From Larix sibirica (lineage: Eukaryota > Streptophyta > Pinopsida > Pinales > Pinaceae), in assembly GCA_004151065.3 (NCBI GenBank), contig NWUY0300066511.1, positions 1 to 11,247 of the forward strand: a DNA stretch of 11,247 nt. Reading direction: 5' to 3'. The position numbers were made by a program, and so were the translations under genes. Each line of letters begins with the position of its first letter. The first letter of the stretch is position 1. The notes below the pieces were generated by a model. The model saw only the letters and a program-made list of their open reading frames with translations, searched no databases and was not told the DNA's origin. Positions 1-8,522 of this stretch are shown in pieces.

Positions 1-738
1 ACTTGAAAAACTAGGACCTTATTCATTATTTTCAGTGACCTAACCCTCTCCAAGCTTTCAACTCAAAATTGGTGCTAACAAAGCATATAACAATCTAAAT
101 TTAAAATGACTTTTGAACCATTTTTAAGTATATGGTGTGAGTTTAAACAACAAATGTATCCTATGGAGTATTTGAATTTACATGTGTATCATGCTAACAT
201 TAAATATAAAATTATAGGTTGTTAATTGATTAAGGTGTGTTTGTTTCAAAGTATCTCACCGGTGCATTATGACAAATAAAGTGCACCAATGCGCCCAAAA
301 AAAATTGCATTGGAGAAAACCTTCTACAAAAATATCTACTAAGAGAGAGAGAGAGAGAGAGAAGTAAGGGAATTGAAAACTAGAGCTAGGCTCTTACTCA
401 TGGGATGCGAGGTCGATTTTGATCCCCTGCCACTATATCCTTAGGCATACCAATTTTTCCCCACACATAGCACATAGGACTTGTAGAGGTTTGAACAAGT
501 GGCATCACAAGGATGGCCTTAACAATACACCCTGTTGCAAAATACTCTTCACCCCAGGGGAAACCAGCTAAGATATATTAACGGAGGTTTTCATTTGCAT
601 TTTTCTATTTAATATATGATAGTGTGTTATTTATGAAATCGAACCAATGCCCTTTACCCAATTATGTCCACCAAATATATAGACATTAAGGGAAAAAAAT
701 GCACATGTTTTTCATCAGTGCACATAAATATCAAGTAG
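1..738. other. Left host flank, no gene seen
   Basis: AT-rich sequence with stops in all frames and no recognisable domain. It holds a (GA)n tract at 342-362 and several short GTGCAC/TGCACCAATG-like words that recur in the right flank near 9050 and 9411. Those words suggest that the host flank itself contains old dispersed repeats. I see no gene, RNA gene or clear mobile-element boundary here. Confidence 0.5.
342..362. repeat. (AG)n microsatellite
   Basis: An uninterrupted AG dinucleotide run of about 21 bases, seen directly. It is a simple repeat with no visible link to a gene. Confidence 0.95.
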
Positions 739-932
739 GTAAATGAACGGGAAATTTATTTTCAAAAAGTGAGTTGCAAAAATTGTGTTTATAAAAGAAA
801 ATATAATCATTATCTCAATATTTTTCCAAAAATTAGAGGGAGAGATCTACAAGAGATATTACCACAGAAGACTTTGGATTGGCCAAAATTTTATGAAGAG
901 ACAAATTTGGTAAGGTATTGTGGGTCACATAC
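739..932 (+). other. Exon-like open frame cut by the retrotransposon
   Basis: After an in-frame TAG at 736-738 a frame stays open through the CATAC target site and runs a few codons into the LTR. It encodes a basic, Cys/Tyr/Lys-rich peptide (start VNEREIYFKKVSCKNC) that I do not recognise. There is no good ATG. A plausible splice donor, TTTG|GTAAGG, occurs near 908-914, so a host exon might end there, just upstream of the insertion point at 932/933. An open stretch of about 60 codons in AT-rich DNA is weak evidence, so this may be chance or the remains of an older element. The function is unknown. Confidence 0.2.
928..932. repeat. Target-site duplication, left copy (CATAC)
   Basis: The five bases directly outside the TG end of the left LTR are CATAC. 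The same five bases directly follow the CA end of the right LTR at 8527-8531. A 5-bp direct repeat is the normal result of Gypsy or Copia integrase action, and its exact identity fixes both outer ends of the element. Confidence 0.95.
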
Positions 933-1243
933 TGTTGTAGTCAATCAAGTTGCATAATTACCAGAAATACATCATGTAAGATCACATAAGCATTCACGAG
1001 ATAATAGAAAAGACAAATTAATGGAGATAGGAGCAAAAATTATTCTATTACTCAGTAGAGACTATACAAAGTATATACAGAGATCAATTATACATTCATG
1101 TCTCATCCATCTCTCCAACCTATATTTATGCATATTACAATCAGTTACATAACTTCCTTGTCGGTTCAACCGACCGAAAAGTTGGGGCTGATAAGTAGCC
1201 GGTCGGAGGACCTAGTCGGCTAGCGGACTAGGCTCCTCCAACA
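933..1243 (-). repeat. 3' LTR (left copy)
   Basis: This 311-bp copy starts TGTTGTAG and ends CTCCAACA on the plus strand. It aligns along its length with 8204-8526. By eye there are about 30 substitutions plus an indel cluster near 1166-1190 that makes it 12 bp shorter. In element sense it reads TGTTGGAGG...CAACA. A TATA-like ATAAATATAG in sense orientation lies at about 1120-1129. Confidence 0.95.
1205..1239. repeat. Inverted repeat (hairpin) at outer edge of U3, 3' LTR
   Basis: GGAGGACCTAGTC is followed after eight bases by GACTAGGCTCCTCC, its near-exact reverse complement with one extra base. The loop contains the palindrome GCTAGC. The same structure is kept in the other LTR at 8488-8522. 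It lies four bases inside the LTR terminus. Confidence 0.85.
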
Positions 1244-1258
1244 TATCCCCCACCAACA
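1244..1258 (-). promoter_or_regulatory. Polypurine tract for plus-strand priming
   Basis: Directly inside the left LTR the minus strand reads TGTTGGTGGGGGATA and then the LTR start TGTTGG. A G-rich purine tract followed by a short ATA and the LTR TG is the expected second-strand primer site. It shows that the left LTR is the 3' LTR. Confidence 0.8.
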
Positions 1259-2255
1259 AAATGCTTCTTCGTCCCAAAGAAGGTAGGAAGTAAGTTGAAA
1301 ATCATTGTTGCTTGTCTTCATTCAAATTGAATATAGACAGTTGTTGATTCTGAAATGATACAAACTAATACCATGGTTGGAACTAGGTCATAAAGTTATG
1401 GCTGGGAAGATTCCCATGAAGTAAGAAGAAGCTGACAGCATGGTCTGGTACTAAACAACATCGTTGTGTTGAGTCTGTTACCATCCAGTAAACTCTTCAA
1501 TCATGTGGTAGATTGACAAAGTAACCCCATGTTGTTTCAAAGAAGCGTCCAAGAAGAGAGTTACTTGGATTTCTATGCTTCAACGTCCACTCCAACTTAC
1601 AAAACAATCGTCTATGGGAATGGGATCTACGGGGATGCGATTGGTGGCAAGGAACAAACAAAAAACTCCTGGTATTCGTACTTCGAGAGTGTGGAGGGGA
1701 GTGTGGAGGGGAGTTGTGAAGGGGAGGATGTCGAAATGCTCATATATCACGAAGAGAGAACACCCATAACTGGAGCATTTCTGATAGAACAACAAGGGGA
1801 AAGGAACATGGGTGACAAAAAATAATGCCATGACTTGCAAAGGTTTCACTGTGATGTTGGGTGGAGTATGGTCATCCTTTTATAGCGTAGCTTGTGGGTG
1901 GCTAGCGAAGTGGTGACTTGAAAAGGATGGGACGGCTGGAGAAATGACACTTGTGAAAACATGGTGGAATGGTGGTCATAAATCTCACATGTAGCGACTG
2001 TGGATTTATTGGAGGAATTGTACATGTATCAATCAGATCGATGGTTTGAAAGTGAGATGGATGCTGACATGGCTGCAGTGTGAATGGTTCTGGAGGCACT
2101 AATGTTGAATGCGGGCTAGCATAACTTGTGTGAAAAATATTTGAATCAGGATTTAGATGGAAGTCGGCATGTGAATCTGTCACAATCAGACGATGCAATG
2201 ATAAACTGCTGGAGATGGAAAACTTTTGCTGCTAAGTAAAAAATTTATGTGCTTC
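1259..2255 (-). other. Apparent 3' untranslated region of the element
   Basis: This is about 1 kb between the likely end of the second open reading frame (TAA at 2256-2258) and the polypurine tract. The minus frame that carries the coiled coil stays open again from 2198 to 1902 as a His/Pro/Ser/Thr-rich peptide. It lies after two closely spaced stops and has no recognisable domain, so I read it as UTR or a decayed extension. Open frames on both strands at 1529-1849 overlap each other and resemble nothing known. A 12-bp repeat array sits at 1689-1725. No integrase or envelope-like domain is visible. Confidence 0.5.
1689..1725. repeat. 12-bp tandem repeat, three units
   Basis: GTGTGGAGGGGA occurs twice exactly (1689-1700, 1701-1712), followed by GTTGTGAAGGGGA (1713-1725), a unit with one insertion and one substitution. 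It lies in the 3' untranslated part of the retrotransposon. Confidence 0.85.
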
Positions 2256-4480
2256 TTATGGTTGTTTATCATCAGAGGTGCGGGCAGTCGACTGACGGCT
2301 AGAACATACTTCAACGATTACTTCAGCATATATTGTCAGATGGTGTTTAAATTCTTCCCAGGCACGCAAGGCCTTCTGGATTTCAATGGTGAGAGTGGTG
2401 ATCGACGAGAGGATCTCCATATTTTCTTCAACTAGTCAATCCTGGATGTTGCTCATGTCTTCACAGAGGAAGGTGAGTTGGTTTTCGGTGGCTGAAAGCA
2501 ACCGATGGAGCTGCGGAAGGCTTTGGTCAACTTTGAACAAGGCAAATATTGCTTGAGATATCCATTGTTCTTCTTCATTTTCTAAGTTTTCTAGCCTCTT
2601 AGTTTCCATGGAAAGCTGATTTTCCAATATTTGTACTAAAGCTTCATCTACTCCATGGATTTGTTGTTGTATGTTGTTGATTTGTTCCTTTGAATCTTGC
2701 ATTTTGACAAATATTTTTCCATAATGTGTAACAATTTCGCAATACTTCTATAGTTGTTTCAGCCTCTTGGACGTATAGGGCTTGCTGCCTATGATTCTCA
2801 ACAAAAGCAATCAACTAATTTGTCATCAATATTGTTGTTTCTTGTTCCTGTGTTTGTCGATATTTGGTCAAATTTTCTTGAAAGGCCGACACGACGGTTT
2901 CAAAAAGTTCATAGGAATTGTCGAGCGGGTTTTGAAATTGACTTGATTGTTGGAGTGGTAAAACCCGCTGAAATAGTAATCCACACTTTGTCAAAAAGTT
3001 GGTATGTTCATATTCTAGTGCTTTGATACGCTCCTTGTCGAATGTTCTCCTTTTCAATTGTTCTGTGATGATAGCATTCGAGAGTAAGTGAGCTCGACAT
3101 CCGTGGATTCTACTAGGTTGAATGTAGAGATAGGACCGAATTGAGCTAAGTGTACTGTAAGTCCAGGCTGGTTCTGGAGTTGTTGATGCTTCTGTTGTTG
3201 CTTCCACTGCTCTCTCTCCCTTCTTTTCTTCTCCATTTTGCTCCTCTTTATTCCTTTTTCTTTTTCCTTCTCTTTCTCAAGTTCCATTTATGTATTCTTG
3301 TTTGCAGTGTCTTTGTCTTGATCCTTGTTTGTTCCATGAACTGGCTATTGTTGTTCTTGTTGATTTTCTATTTGAGCCACAGTAGTTGAGTCGATAGGAT
3401 GAGGGGAAGGTACTTCAGGCAGTTCTTGCGGAGGGGGGGTAGGTGTTTCAGACGTGTTGGGAGGTGATGGAGGGTTTTTAGGAATAGTTGTGTGGTCGGT
3501 TTCGGTGGATGTAGGGACTATTGTAGTGGGTAGTTGGGTCGTCAGGAGTGGATCTGTCGTGTTGGAAGTTTCCAGTGAGCTCTGGTCCGACAAGCGAGGT
3601 ATATCGATCGGTGCAGGGGTTTCGACAGGTTCAGAAGTTGATGGAAGTAATGGGGCAGGCTCGATGATGGTCGATACTCTGTGATTGATGTCACTTTTAG
3701 GATTGGGTTTCTTTTCCATGATCGTTGTAGCATAGGCAACAATTTATGGCTCTATTGCTTGTGAAGTAGTTGGATGTTCATTCTTCCATCTGAAAATTTT
3801 CCCTACGGTTTTGTCGGTTTCCATATTCAGCCTTGTCAAGTGTTGATTTTTTGTCGAGCGGATGTGATTACATGATGAAATATTTCATCCATCTATCTGT
3901 CAATTATCTGCCGGGGTTATGTTAATTTTCGATTGTAGGAAACTTCTGATCTAATTGCTCACATCTTCCAATGTGCCGTCCTCTGCAGTAAAAGAAAAAT
4001 ATTTAATAAAATTCTCTGTAAGTTCCTACCAAATGAAATTTTCTCCCTTGGCTTCTTCCATTTTATAAAATTTATTAGGAAAATCATCAAGTGTGTTAGG
4101 GAATAAGTGCGGCTAGATTCTTTCATCTCTATATCCCAATCTTTTCCATTCCTTTTCGCAGATGTCGATGTGTTTCTGGGGATCTTGTCCTTGGGTAAAT
4201 GTCAGTATTTTTGCTTGGGCAGTGATTTTTCTTCCGCCAAACCTTTCGACAAAATACGTCAATGACCTGGTCCATGTATGAAGTCGTGACTGGTGTGTAT
4301 CCCACCAACGTGCAACTTGTCCAGTGAAGGTTTCTACTAAGCTTTGAAGTCGACCTTTCTCTCCTACGCTTTTGGATACTTCATCGACATGAAATGTGGG
4401 ATATTCTCGTTCTTTTTAGCTCAGTGATGGGGTACGACGACTCGTTTTTTACACATGCGATTGTCAGATATTCTCTTATT
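2256..4480 (-). pseudogene. Second Gag-like capsid module with coiled-coil tail
   Basis: This decayed frame lies downstream of the protease, where pol would normally be. At about 4420-3990 it encodes a retrotransposon-Gag-like region with key words GQVARWWDTHQ, LTYFVERFG and CEKEWKRLGYRDERI, broken by a TAG after the last. This fits the common plant Gag pattern of W-W, F...RF and a following helix. Next come a Pro/Thr/Ser-rich linker (3719-3345), a Lys/Glu-rich stretch (about 3287-3170) and a long Gln/Glu/Leu-rich helical, probably coiled-coil region (about 3060-2300). The likely C-terminus is SDDKQP then TAA. The reading frame shifts near 3060 and returns near 2710, and several stops interrupt it. 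No zinc knuckle, protease or polymerase motif is present. The start is uncertain because stops occur upstream of about 4420. The role is unknown; a structural particle or accessory protein is an inference. Confidence 0.65.
3345..3719 (-). other. Pro/Thr/Ser-rich linker of the second Gag-like protein
   Basis: This 124-codon uninterrupted stretch is in the same frame as the capsid-like module. It has many PxP, TT and SP pairs and few hydrophobic residues, so it is very probably disordered. Its openness within a decayed element reflects base composition as much as selection. Confidence 0.6.
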
Positions 4481-4689
4481 TCCCTTTAGAAAATATTCAG
4501 AATGATGGAAATAGTGTAACATTGTTGTACCTTTTTCTTTGGGACAAATTCGATTGTCCAACAATCTCGTGCTTGAGCTTCATAGTTTTCCATTTGTTAT
4601 TCATAGAGTTCATCATCTGAATTATATCCAATAGATGAGGGGTTGCCGAGATGGATTTCCCCTTGACTATTAGGCTCAACATAATCCTC

Positions 4690-5386
4690 ATTATTTTACA
4701 TCACTTGGTATAATCGTCGGATGCCAGCATCGTCATTGACAGGTTCTTCCCAAGGTTTGCCTTGAGACGGATGGATGCGTACAATGACTTTATTTTCATC
4801 GCCTTTATGTTTTATCTTGTCTTTGTTGAGTGAGATCAACGCTTTCATTTTTCTTCCCCAAGGTCGATCAACAATTGGATACTTCCTTAGGGCCTATGAT
4901 TTCAAGATCAATTTTTTTTTATATTCCCATGATAGCTGTCTCGACATCTCTCCAGACTCCAATTGGCTCACTAAGACCTTGGTCGGCAAGTTTTAAGTAT
5001 ATACATGATTCATGCAGTTTTGGTCGCCCCAGACGCTCCCAAGTTGTTCGAATCATGATGTTGGCTTCTGATCTGAAATCAAGGATGACTTGTAGGACAC
5101 AATATCCTTCAATTTCTAGATCAACCAGTGGGTCGGCATCATTTATATCCCTTTGGTTCAGTCGGCAGAGGTTTTTGGTCTTCTTTTCTTTGTCATTTTT
5201 GCTTTTAAGTTCATACCTTATATCTATTATCCTTGCGACTGCTTCTTCTTTAGTTATTAATTGGATAAATTCATTAATATATTTTCGTCGAGCTTCATCA
5301 GTATCTTCTTGTGAGGAAATTTCTTGGAATATTCTTGCGGCGTTGTTATATAATTGCTTATGTTCAGTTGGATTGGGATAATCATC
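4690..5386 (-). pseudogene. Retropepsin-like aspartic protease domain (decayed)
   Basis: The protease follows the zinc knuckles and a charged linker in the same frame. The active-site loop lies at 5054-5080 and reads ILDFRSEANIM, where functional family members have D-[ST]-G-[ST]. The catalytic Asp is kept but the Thr/Ser-Gly pair is lost. Downstream, TWERLGRPKL and LKLADQGLSEPIG fit plant Gypsy proteases. The frame then breaks at a run of nine to ten A residues (about 4911-4920). It resumes one frame over with a family-typical RPWGRKMKALISL, here preceded by YPIVD in place of an LG-type turn. An acidic tail runs to about 4500 with further stops. The domain would release Gag products during particle maturation; this copy cannot. 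Confidence 0.75.
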
Positions 5387-5542
5387 TTCACTTTTCAATT
5401 TTTTGATTTGCGGGTTTTCAATGCCAATTTTGGTGCCTTGTCGGGTTACGATCTGCAAGTTATTCGTTTTAACATCACATTTGGGAACACTAGATAAGAC
5501 ATTAACATTCTTTTTATTCATAATTTTCTCAAGAATGGTTGG

Positions 5543-7511
5543 GAAATCCTTAAAAAAGTGATCACCAACCCCACACTTTGTACAGAATTTCAAATATGTC
5601 CTATCTTTCCGAGGACAATCTGCAAACATATGTTCTTCACTCAAGCATGTAAAGCACTGAATCCGTCGAAAAGGTCGAGGTCCTCGACTTTCGTTGTTCC
5701 TTCCTCGATCGTTGAATCCTCCACGTCGGTTGTAGTTGTCACCTCTTCGATAATTTCATCGTCCATCATTTCTTTGGTGTCTATTCTTTCTATCATTGTG
5801 GTCTCTCTAGTCGACAGTATTTTTTTGATAGACAGTATGATAATTTGGCTTATTTTTCAAATTCAGAGCACATTCTGTTGTGGTGTGGGACTTTTCTTCG
5901 CAAATAGCACACCATTTATTCTATGCATTGTTCATGTTGTATGAAGATTCTTTTGTTGGATGCAGATCATATTCTTGAGAGATATCACAAAATCATTTTG
6001 TATGTACAACATGCACATCCTGTCAGTGGTCATTGTACCGATAGGTGTCTTTTGTGTGTCCTTCCCTCGAACAGTTTGAACACCACATGTCCGCTCCTCG
6101 TAGGCTAATTTCATGAATGGATCTTTGCATGTTTTCAAATTGTTCCTTTATGCTCTGGTCCATAGATTTGTTCAGGTATTCATCATCCATCTATGTTTGT
6201 AGTGCCTTCTTTAATGCTTCTTCGTATGTATTAAAGTCATGCAACTGGATATGCGTTCAGATTCTTTGTAGTAGTCCAGCTACGAACCATTGTATTAGCA
6301 GAGGCTCTTCAATTTGGTAGTCGATCTGACTCAGCAAATATTTGAGTCTCTTGTTGTACTCGCGAATGGTTTATGTCAGCTTCTAGGTGATGTTTTCTAT
6401 TTTTTCGCTGCTACCATCGGGGGTTTTAAAGAACGAAAAAAAAATGTTTCTTAATCTGATCCTTGTTTGAATTCGGTGTTCTTTTTGCATAGTTCATGTA
6501 CCAAGTAAGGGCTCTTTTACGCGGAGAGCCTTCAAACTATGCCATTTGACGATCTTCATTGACCACAACATTTGCTTCCCATATCGATTCGCATACAAAC
6601 CAGTGCATTCGAGGATCTTTGTCTCCTTCATAGAAGGGGATGTGTCCCATCAGATTTTCCATATCTGGTATGATTTCTAAGCTACTCGATGGTGAAGGTG
6701 GTCTACTTCCTCTATTGGAGACACAGACAATTTGGTCTTCAACATGTACTACTACTATCTCCTTATGTGTGTTAACAGGTACTAACGCATGCTCTGTGTT
6801 TTCTTGGTCTGGGCAGTCTAACTCGTCAAGTATTTCACTGTCGGTCAGATGTCCATGATCTGCTACAAATTCTGTGGATAACCAGGAAATTTTTTCTTGT
6901 TCTACTAGTATTACGTTTGTTGTTGAACTCTGCAACTGACTCGACGATTTACTCAATGTTGTAAGTGGCTAGGGGGGCATTCGCTCACAGTCTGAATAGA
7001 ATAGATGGAAGCTTCTATTAGAGAACTCAAGCTAAAAGGTGATCTAGTTCCCTTCCAGTGGACGTTGGATCAACAATTGGTCTGATTCATTTCCTTCTCG
7101 ATATCGTCGACTCCATATACCATACTGACTAGCACAAATTCCCAAGTCTTGCTCAATAATTTATTGCAATCTAACATCATGAGTTAACTACAGTGATGAG
7201 TTTGGATTTATGACCTTGGGTATACTTACTTGAAGAGTTGTACCATGATCAATCCACTGATGTTAGTCCATAGGTGACAATGGCTCATCAATTCCTACAA
7301 GCTGTCGATACTAGATCGACTCAGGCATATTTCCTGCCTCGTCTGTCACCATACCTGACTTTCGTTTTTTCTGGAGCACACTGGTTTGCTCCCTTATCTC
7401 CTCTCGCCTTTTTATCCACTTTTCTTGTTCAATTTTATGAAGATCTGGACTACTCTTATGGCTTTCCATTCTTTCTTTGTCAAATTTTTGTGACTTTTCG
7501 ATGTTGGTCAT
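5543..7511 (-). pseudogene. gag: Gag with capsid-like region and four zinc knuckles
   Basis: From 7511 the frame gives a Lys/Glu-rich charged stretch and a variable region with many stops. The capsid-like region then has HIPFYEGDKDP and HWFVCES (about 6655-6595) and, after a TAG, RALTWYMNYA (about 6500). A one-base frame change falls at a poly-A/T run (about 6430-6446). The capsid part resumes with IREYNKRLKYLLSQI and LLIQWFVAGLL. The nucleocapsid part has four CX2CX4HX4C-type motifs: 6041-6082 (last Cys is Tyr), 5870-5911 (complete), 5615-5656 (complete) and 5543-5584 (last Cys is Phe). An Arg/Gly-rich stretch (about 5665-5755) lies between the second and third. Gag would form the particle and bind element RNA. 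About 20 stops make this copy non-functional. Confidence 0.85.
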
Positions 7512-7601
7512 ATTTTACTTCATCCATCGGCTGTCAGACATCATTCTACCTGACACGCGATCGGCTACCCCCCCATTTCTGACCCGAAATATTTTAAGTG
7601 A

Positions 7602-8153
7602 CTAGGGTGGCAGGACAATTCGTTTGCTCAAGAAGTGCTCCCACTCTCATTCTTGCATGAACTTCTCCCACTCTTTATGTTTTTCCTCCCAATTGGAATT
7701 TGGAAGAGGGGGTAGCAAAAGTGGTCGTGGCTCGACGATGTGTCCTCCACCTTTGTCGATCAGGAATTTGAATAGAAGTGTCGATGGCATGCATAGAAAT
7801 TGGTTAGTTAGATAGGTGTCAAATATCTTCTCAACATCGGCTACAGAGACTCGTTCTTCAATTGTACATTCTTGGCAGAAATTGCCAACAAGCTTCTCAC
7901 ACCATTCGTAGAGATTTGTTCATCCTCCGGTGATTAATTTTGTGAGAAATTGTTATCTCTTTCATTCTCTGGCCTTCTCATCGAGGAGCTTCTTCAGTGC
8001 ACATGGAATGGCCTCGACGAACTTCTCATGTGTTTCAGAGAATAAATTCTCTCTTTCTTGAGTGATAGTTAACTTGTTTCATCTAGCATAATTTTGCAAG
8101 TAATTTGTTATCTTTCTATCCCACCCTTCTCTGATTTCTTGCTCAGTTATCAT
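7602..8153 (-). pseudogene. Unrecognised N-terminal domain upstream of Gag
   Basis: This is the first reading frame after the 5' LTR, beginning at an ATG (8153) 51 bases inside the element. It encodes about 180 residues, including a stretch from NLYEWCEKLVGNFC on, a Pro-rich LLLPPLPNSNWEEK and a final WEHFLSKRIVLPP before TAG. Five internal stops (TGA or TAA, mostly where CGA or CAA would restore the frame) interrupt it, yet one frame keeps a protein-like composition throughout. It is in the same frame as the Gag charged region at 7511, so it may be the N-terminus of a long Gag precursor or a separate ORF1 as in Ogre/Tat-type elements. I recognise no known domain. Confidence 0.55.
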
Positions 8154-8185
8154 CGGTTCATACTTATTGTCATCTCATGGATGTA

Positions 8186-8203
8186 CTACTGGCAACGTAA
8201 CAA
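8186..8203 (-). promoter_or_regulatory. Candidate tRNA primer-binding site
   Basis: Directly inside the 5' LTR the minus strand reads TTGTTACGTTGCCAGTAG. It is not the initiator-Met type (TGGTATCAGAG). The core CGTTGCC matches the centre of the tRNA-Asp-type site (TGGCGCCGTTGCCGG, from memory) used by some plant Gypsy elements, but the first six bases match poorly. Position supports it; sequence supports it only partly. Confidence 0.4.
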
Positions 8204-8390
8204 TGTTGTATTCAATCAAGTTGCATAGTTACCAGAAATACATCATGTAAAATCACACAAGCATTCATGAGATAATAGACAAGACAAAGTAATGGAGACA
8301 AGAGCAACAAGTATTCTATTACTCAGCAGAGACTGTACAAAGTATATACATAGATCAATTATACATCCATGTCTCATCCGACTCTCCATC

Positions 8391-8400
8391 CTATATTTAT
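8391..8400 (-). promoter_or_regulatory. Probable TATA box of the 5' LTR
   Basis: In element sense the sequence reads ATAAATATAG, about 126 bases from the start of the LTR, and it is retained in both LTRs (about 1120-1129 in the other). Position and sequence fit a Pol II TATA box separating U3 from R. The transcription start is not determinable here. Confidence 0.5.
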
Positions 8401-8487
8401 CTAGATTACAATCAATTACATAACTTCCTTATCAGTTCAACCAAATGCAAGTTCAGGCCGACAAGTTGGACCGACAAGTAGTCGATC

Positions 8488-8522
8488 GGAGGACCTAGTC
8501 GGCTAGTGGACTAGGATCCTCC
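8488..8522. repeat. Inverted repeat (hairpin) at outer edge of U3, 5' LTR
   Basis: GGAGGACCTAGTC and GACTAGGATCCTCC form arms with an eight-base loop. This is equivalent to 1205-1239. The stem is kept although the LTRs have diverged by about 10%, with changes only in the loop and at one arm position. Confidence 0.8.

Noticed and set aside
376-420. Second tRNA-derived SINE suggested by GAGGTCGATTTTGATCCCC
   Set aside because: Only a poor B-box resemblance; no convincing A box, tail or target duplication.
1529-1825. 98-codon plus-strand open frame in the element's 3' region
   Set aside because: It overlaps an opposite-strand open frame of similar length, and nothing in it is recognisable. An antisense extra ORF is conceivable, but chance is the simpler reading.
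1902-2198. 98-codon minus-strand open frame, His/Pro/Ser-rich
   Set aside because: It is in phase with the coiled-coil frame but follows two stops and has no domain, so it is described as probable 3' untranslated DNA.
4497-4691. 64-codon minus-strand frame after the protease
   Set aside because: The neighbouring minus frame gives an acidic linker continuous with the protease tail; this one is an out-of-frame shadow.
4830-5381. 183-codon open frame on the plus strand
   Set aside because: It lies antisense to the protease and linker region, which has recognisable motifs on the minus strand. Its Ser/Leu/Phe-rich content is what antisense of Glu/Lys-rich coding gives.
5558-5944. 128-codon plus-strand open frame
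   Set aside because: Antisense shadow of the zinc-knuckle and Arg/Gly region; no domain of its own.
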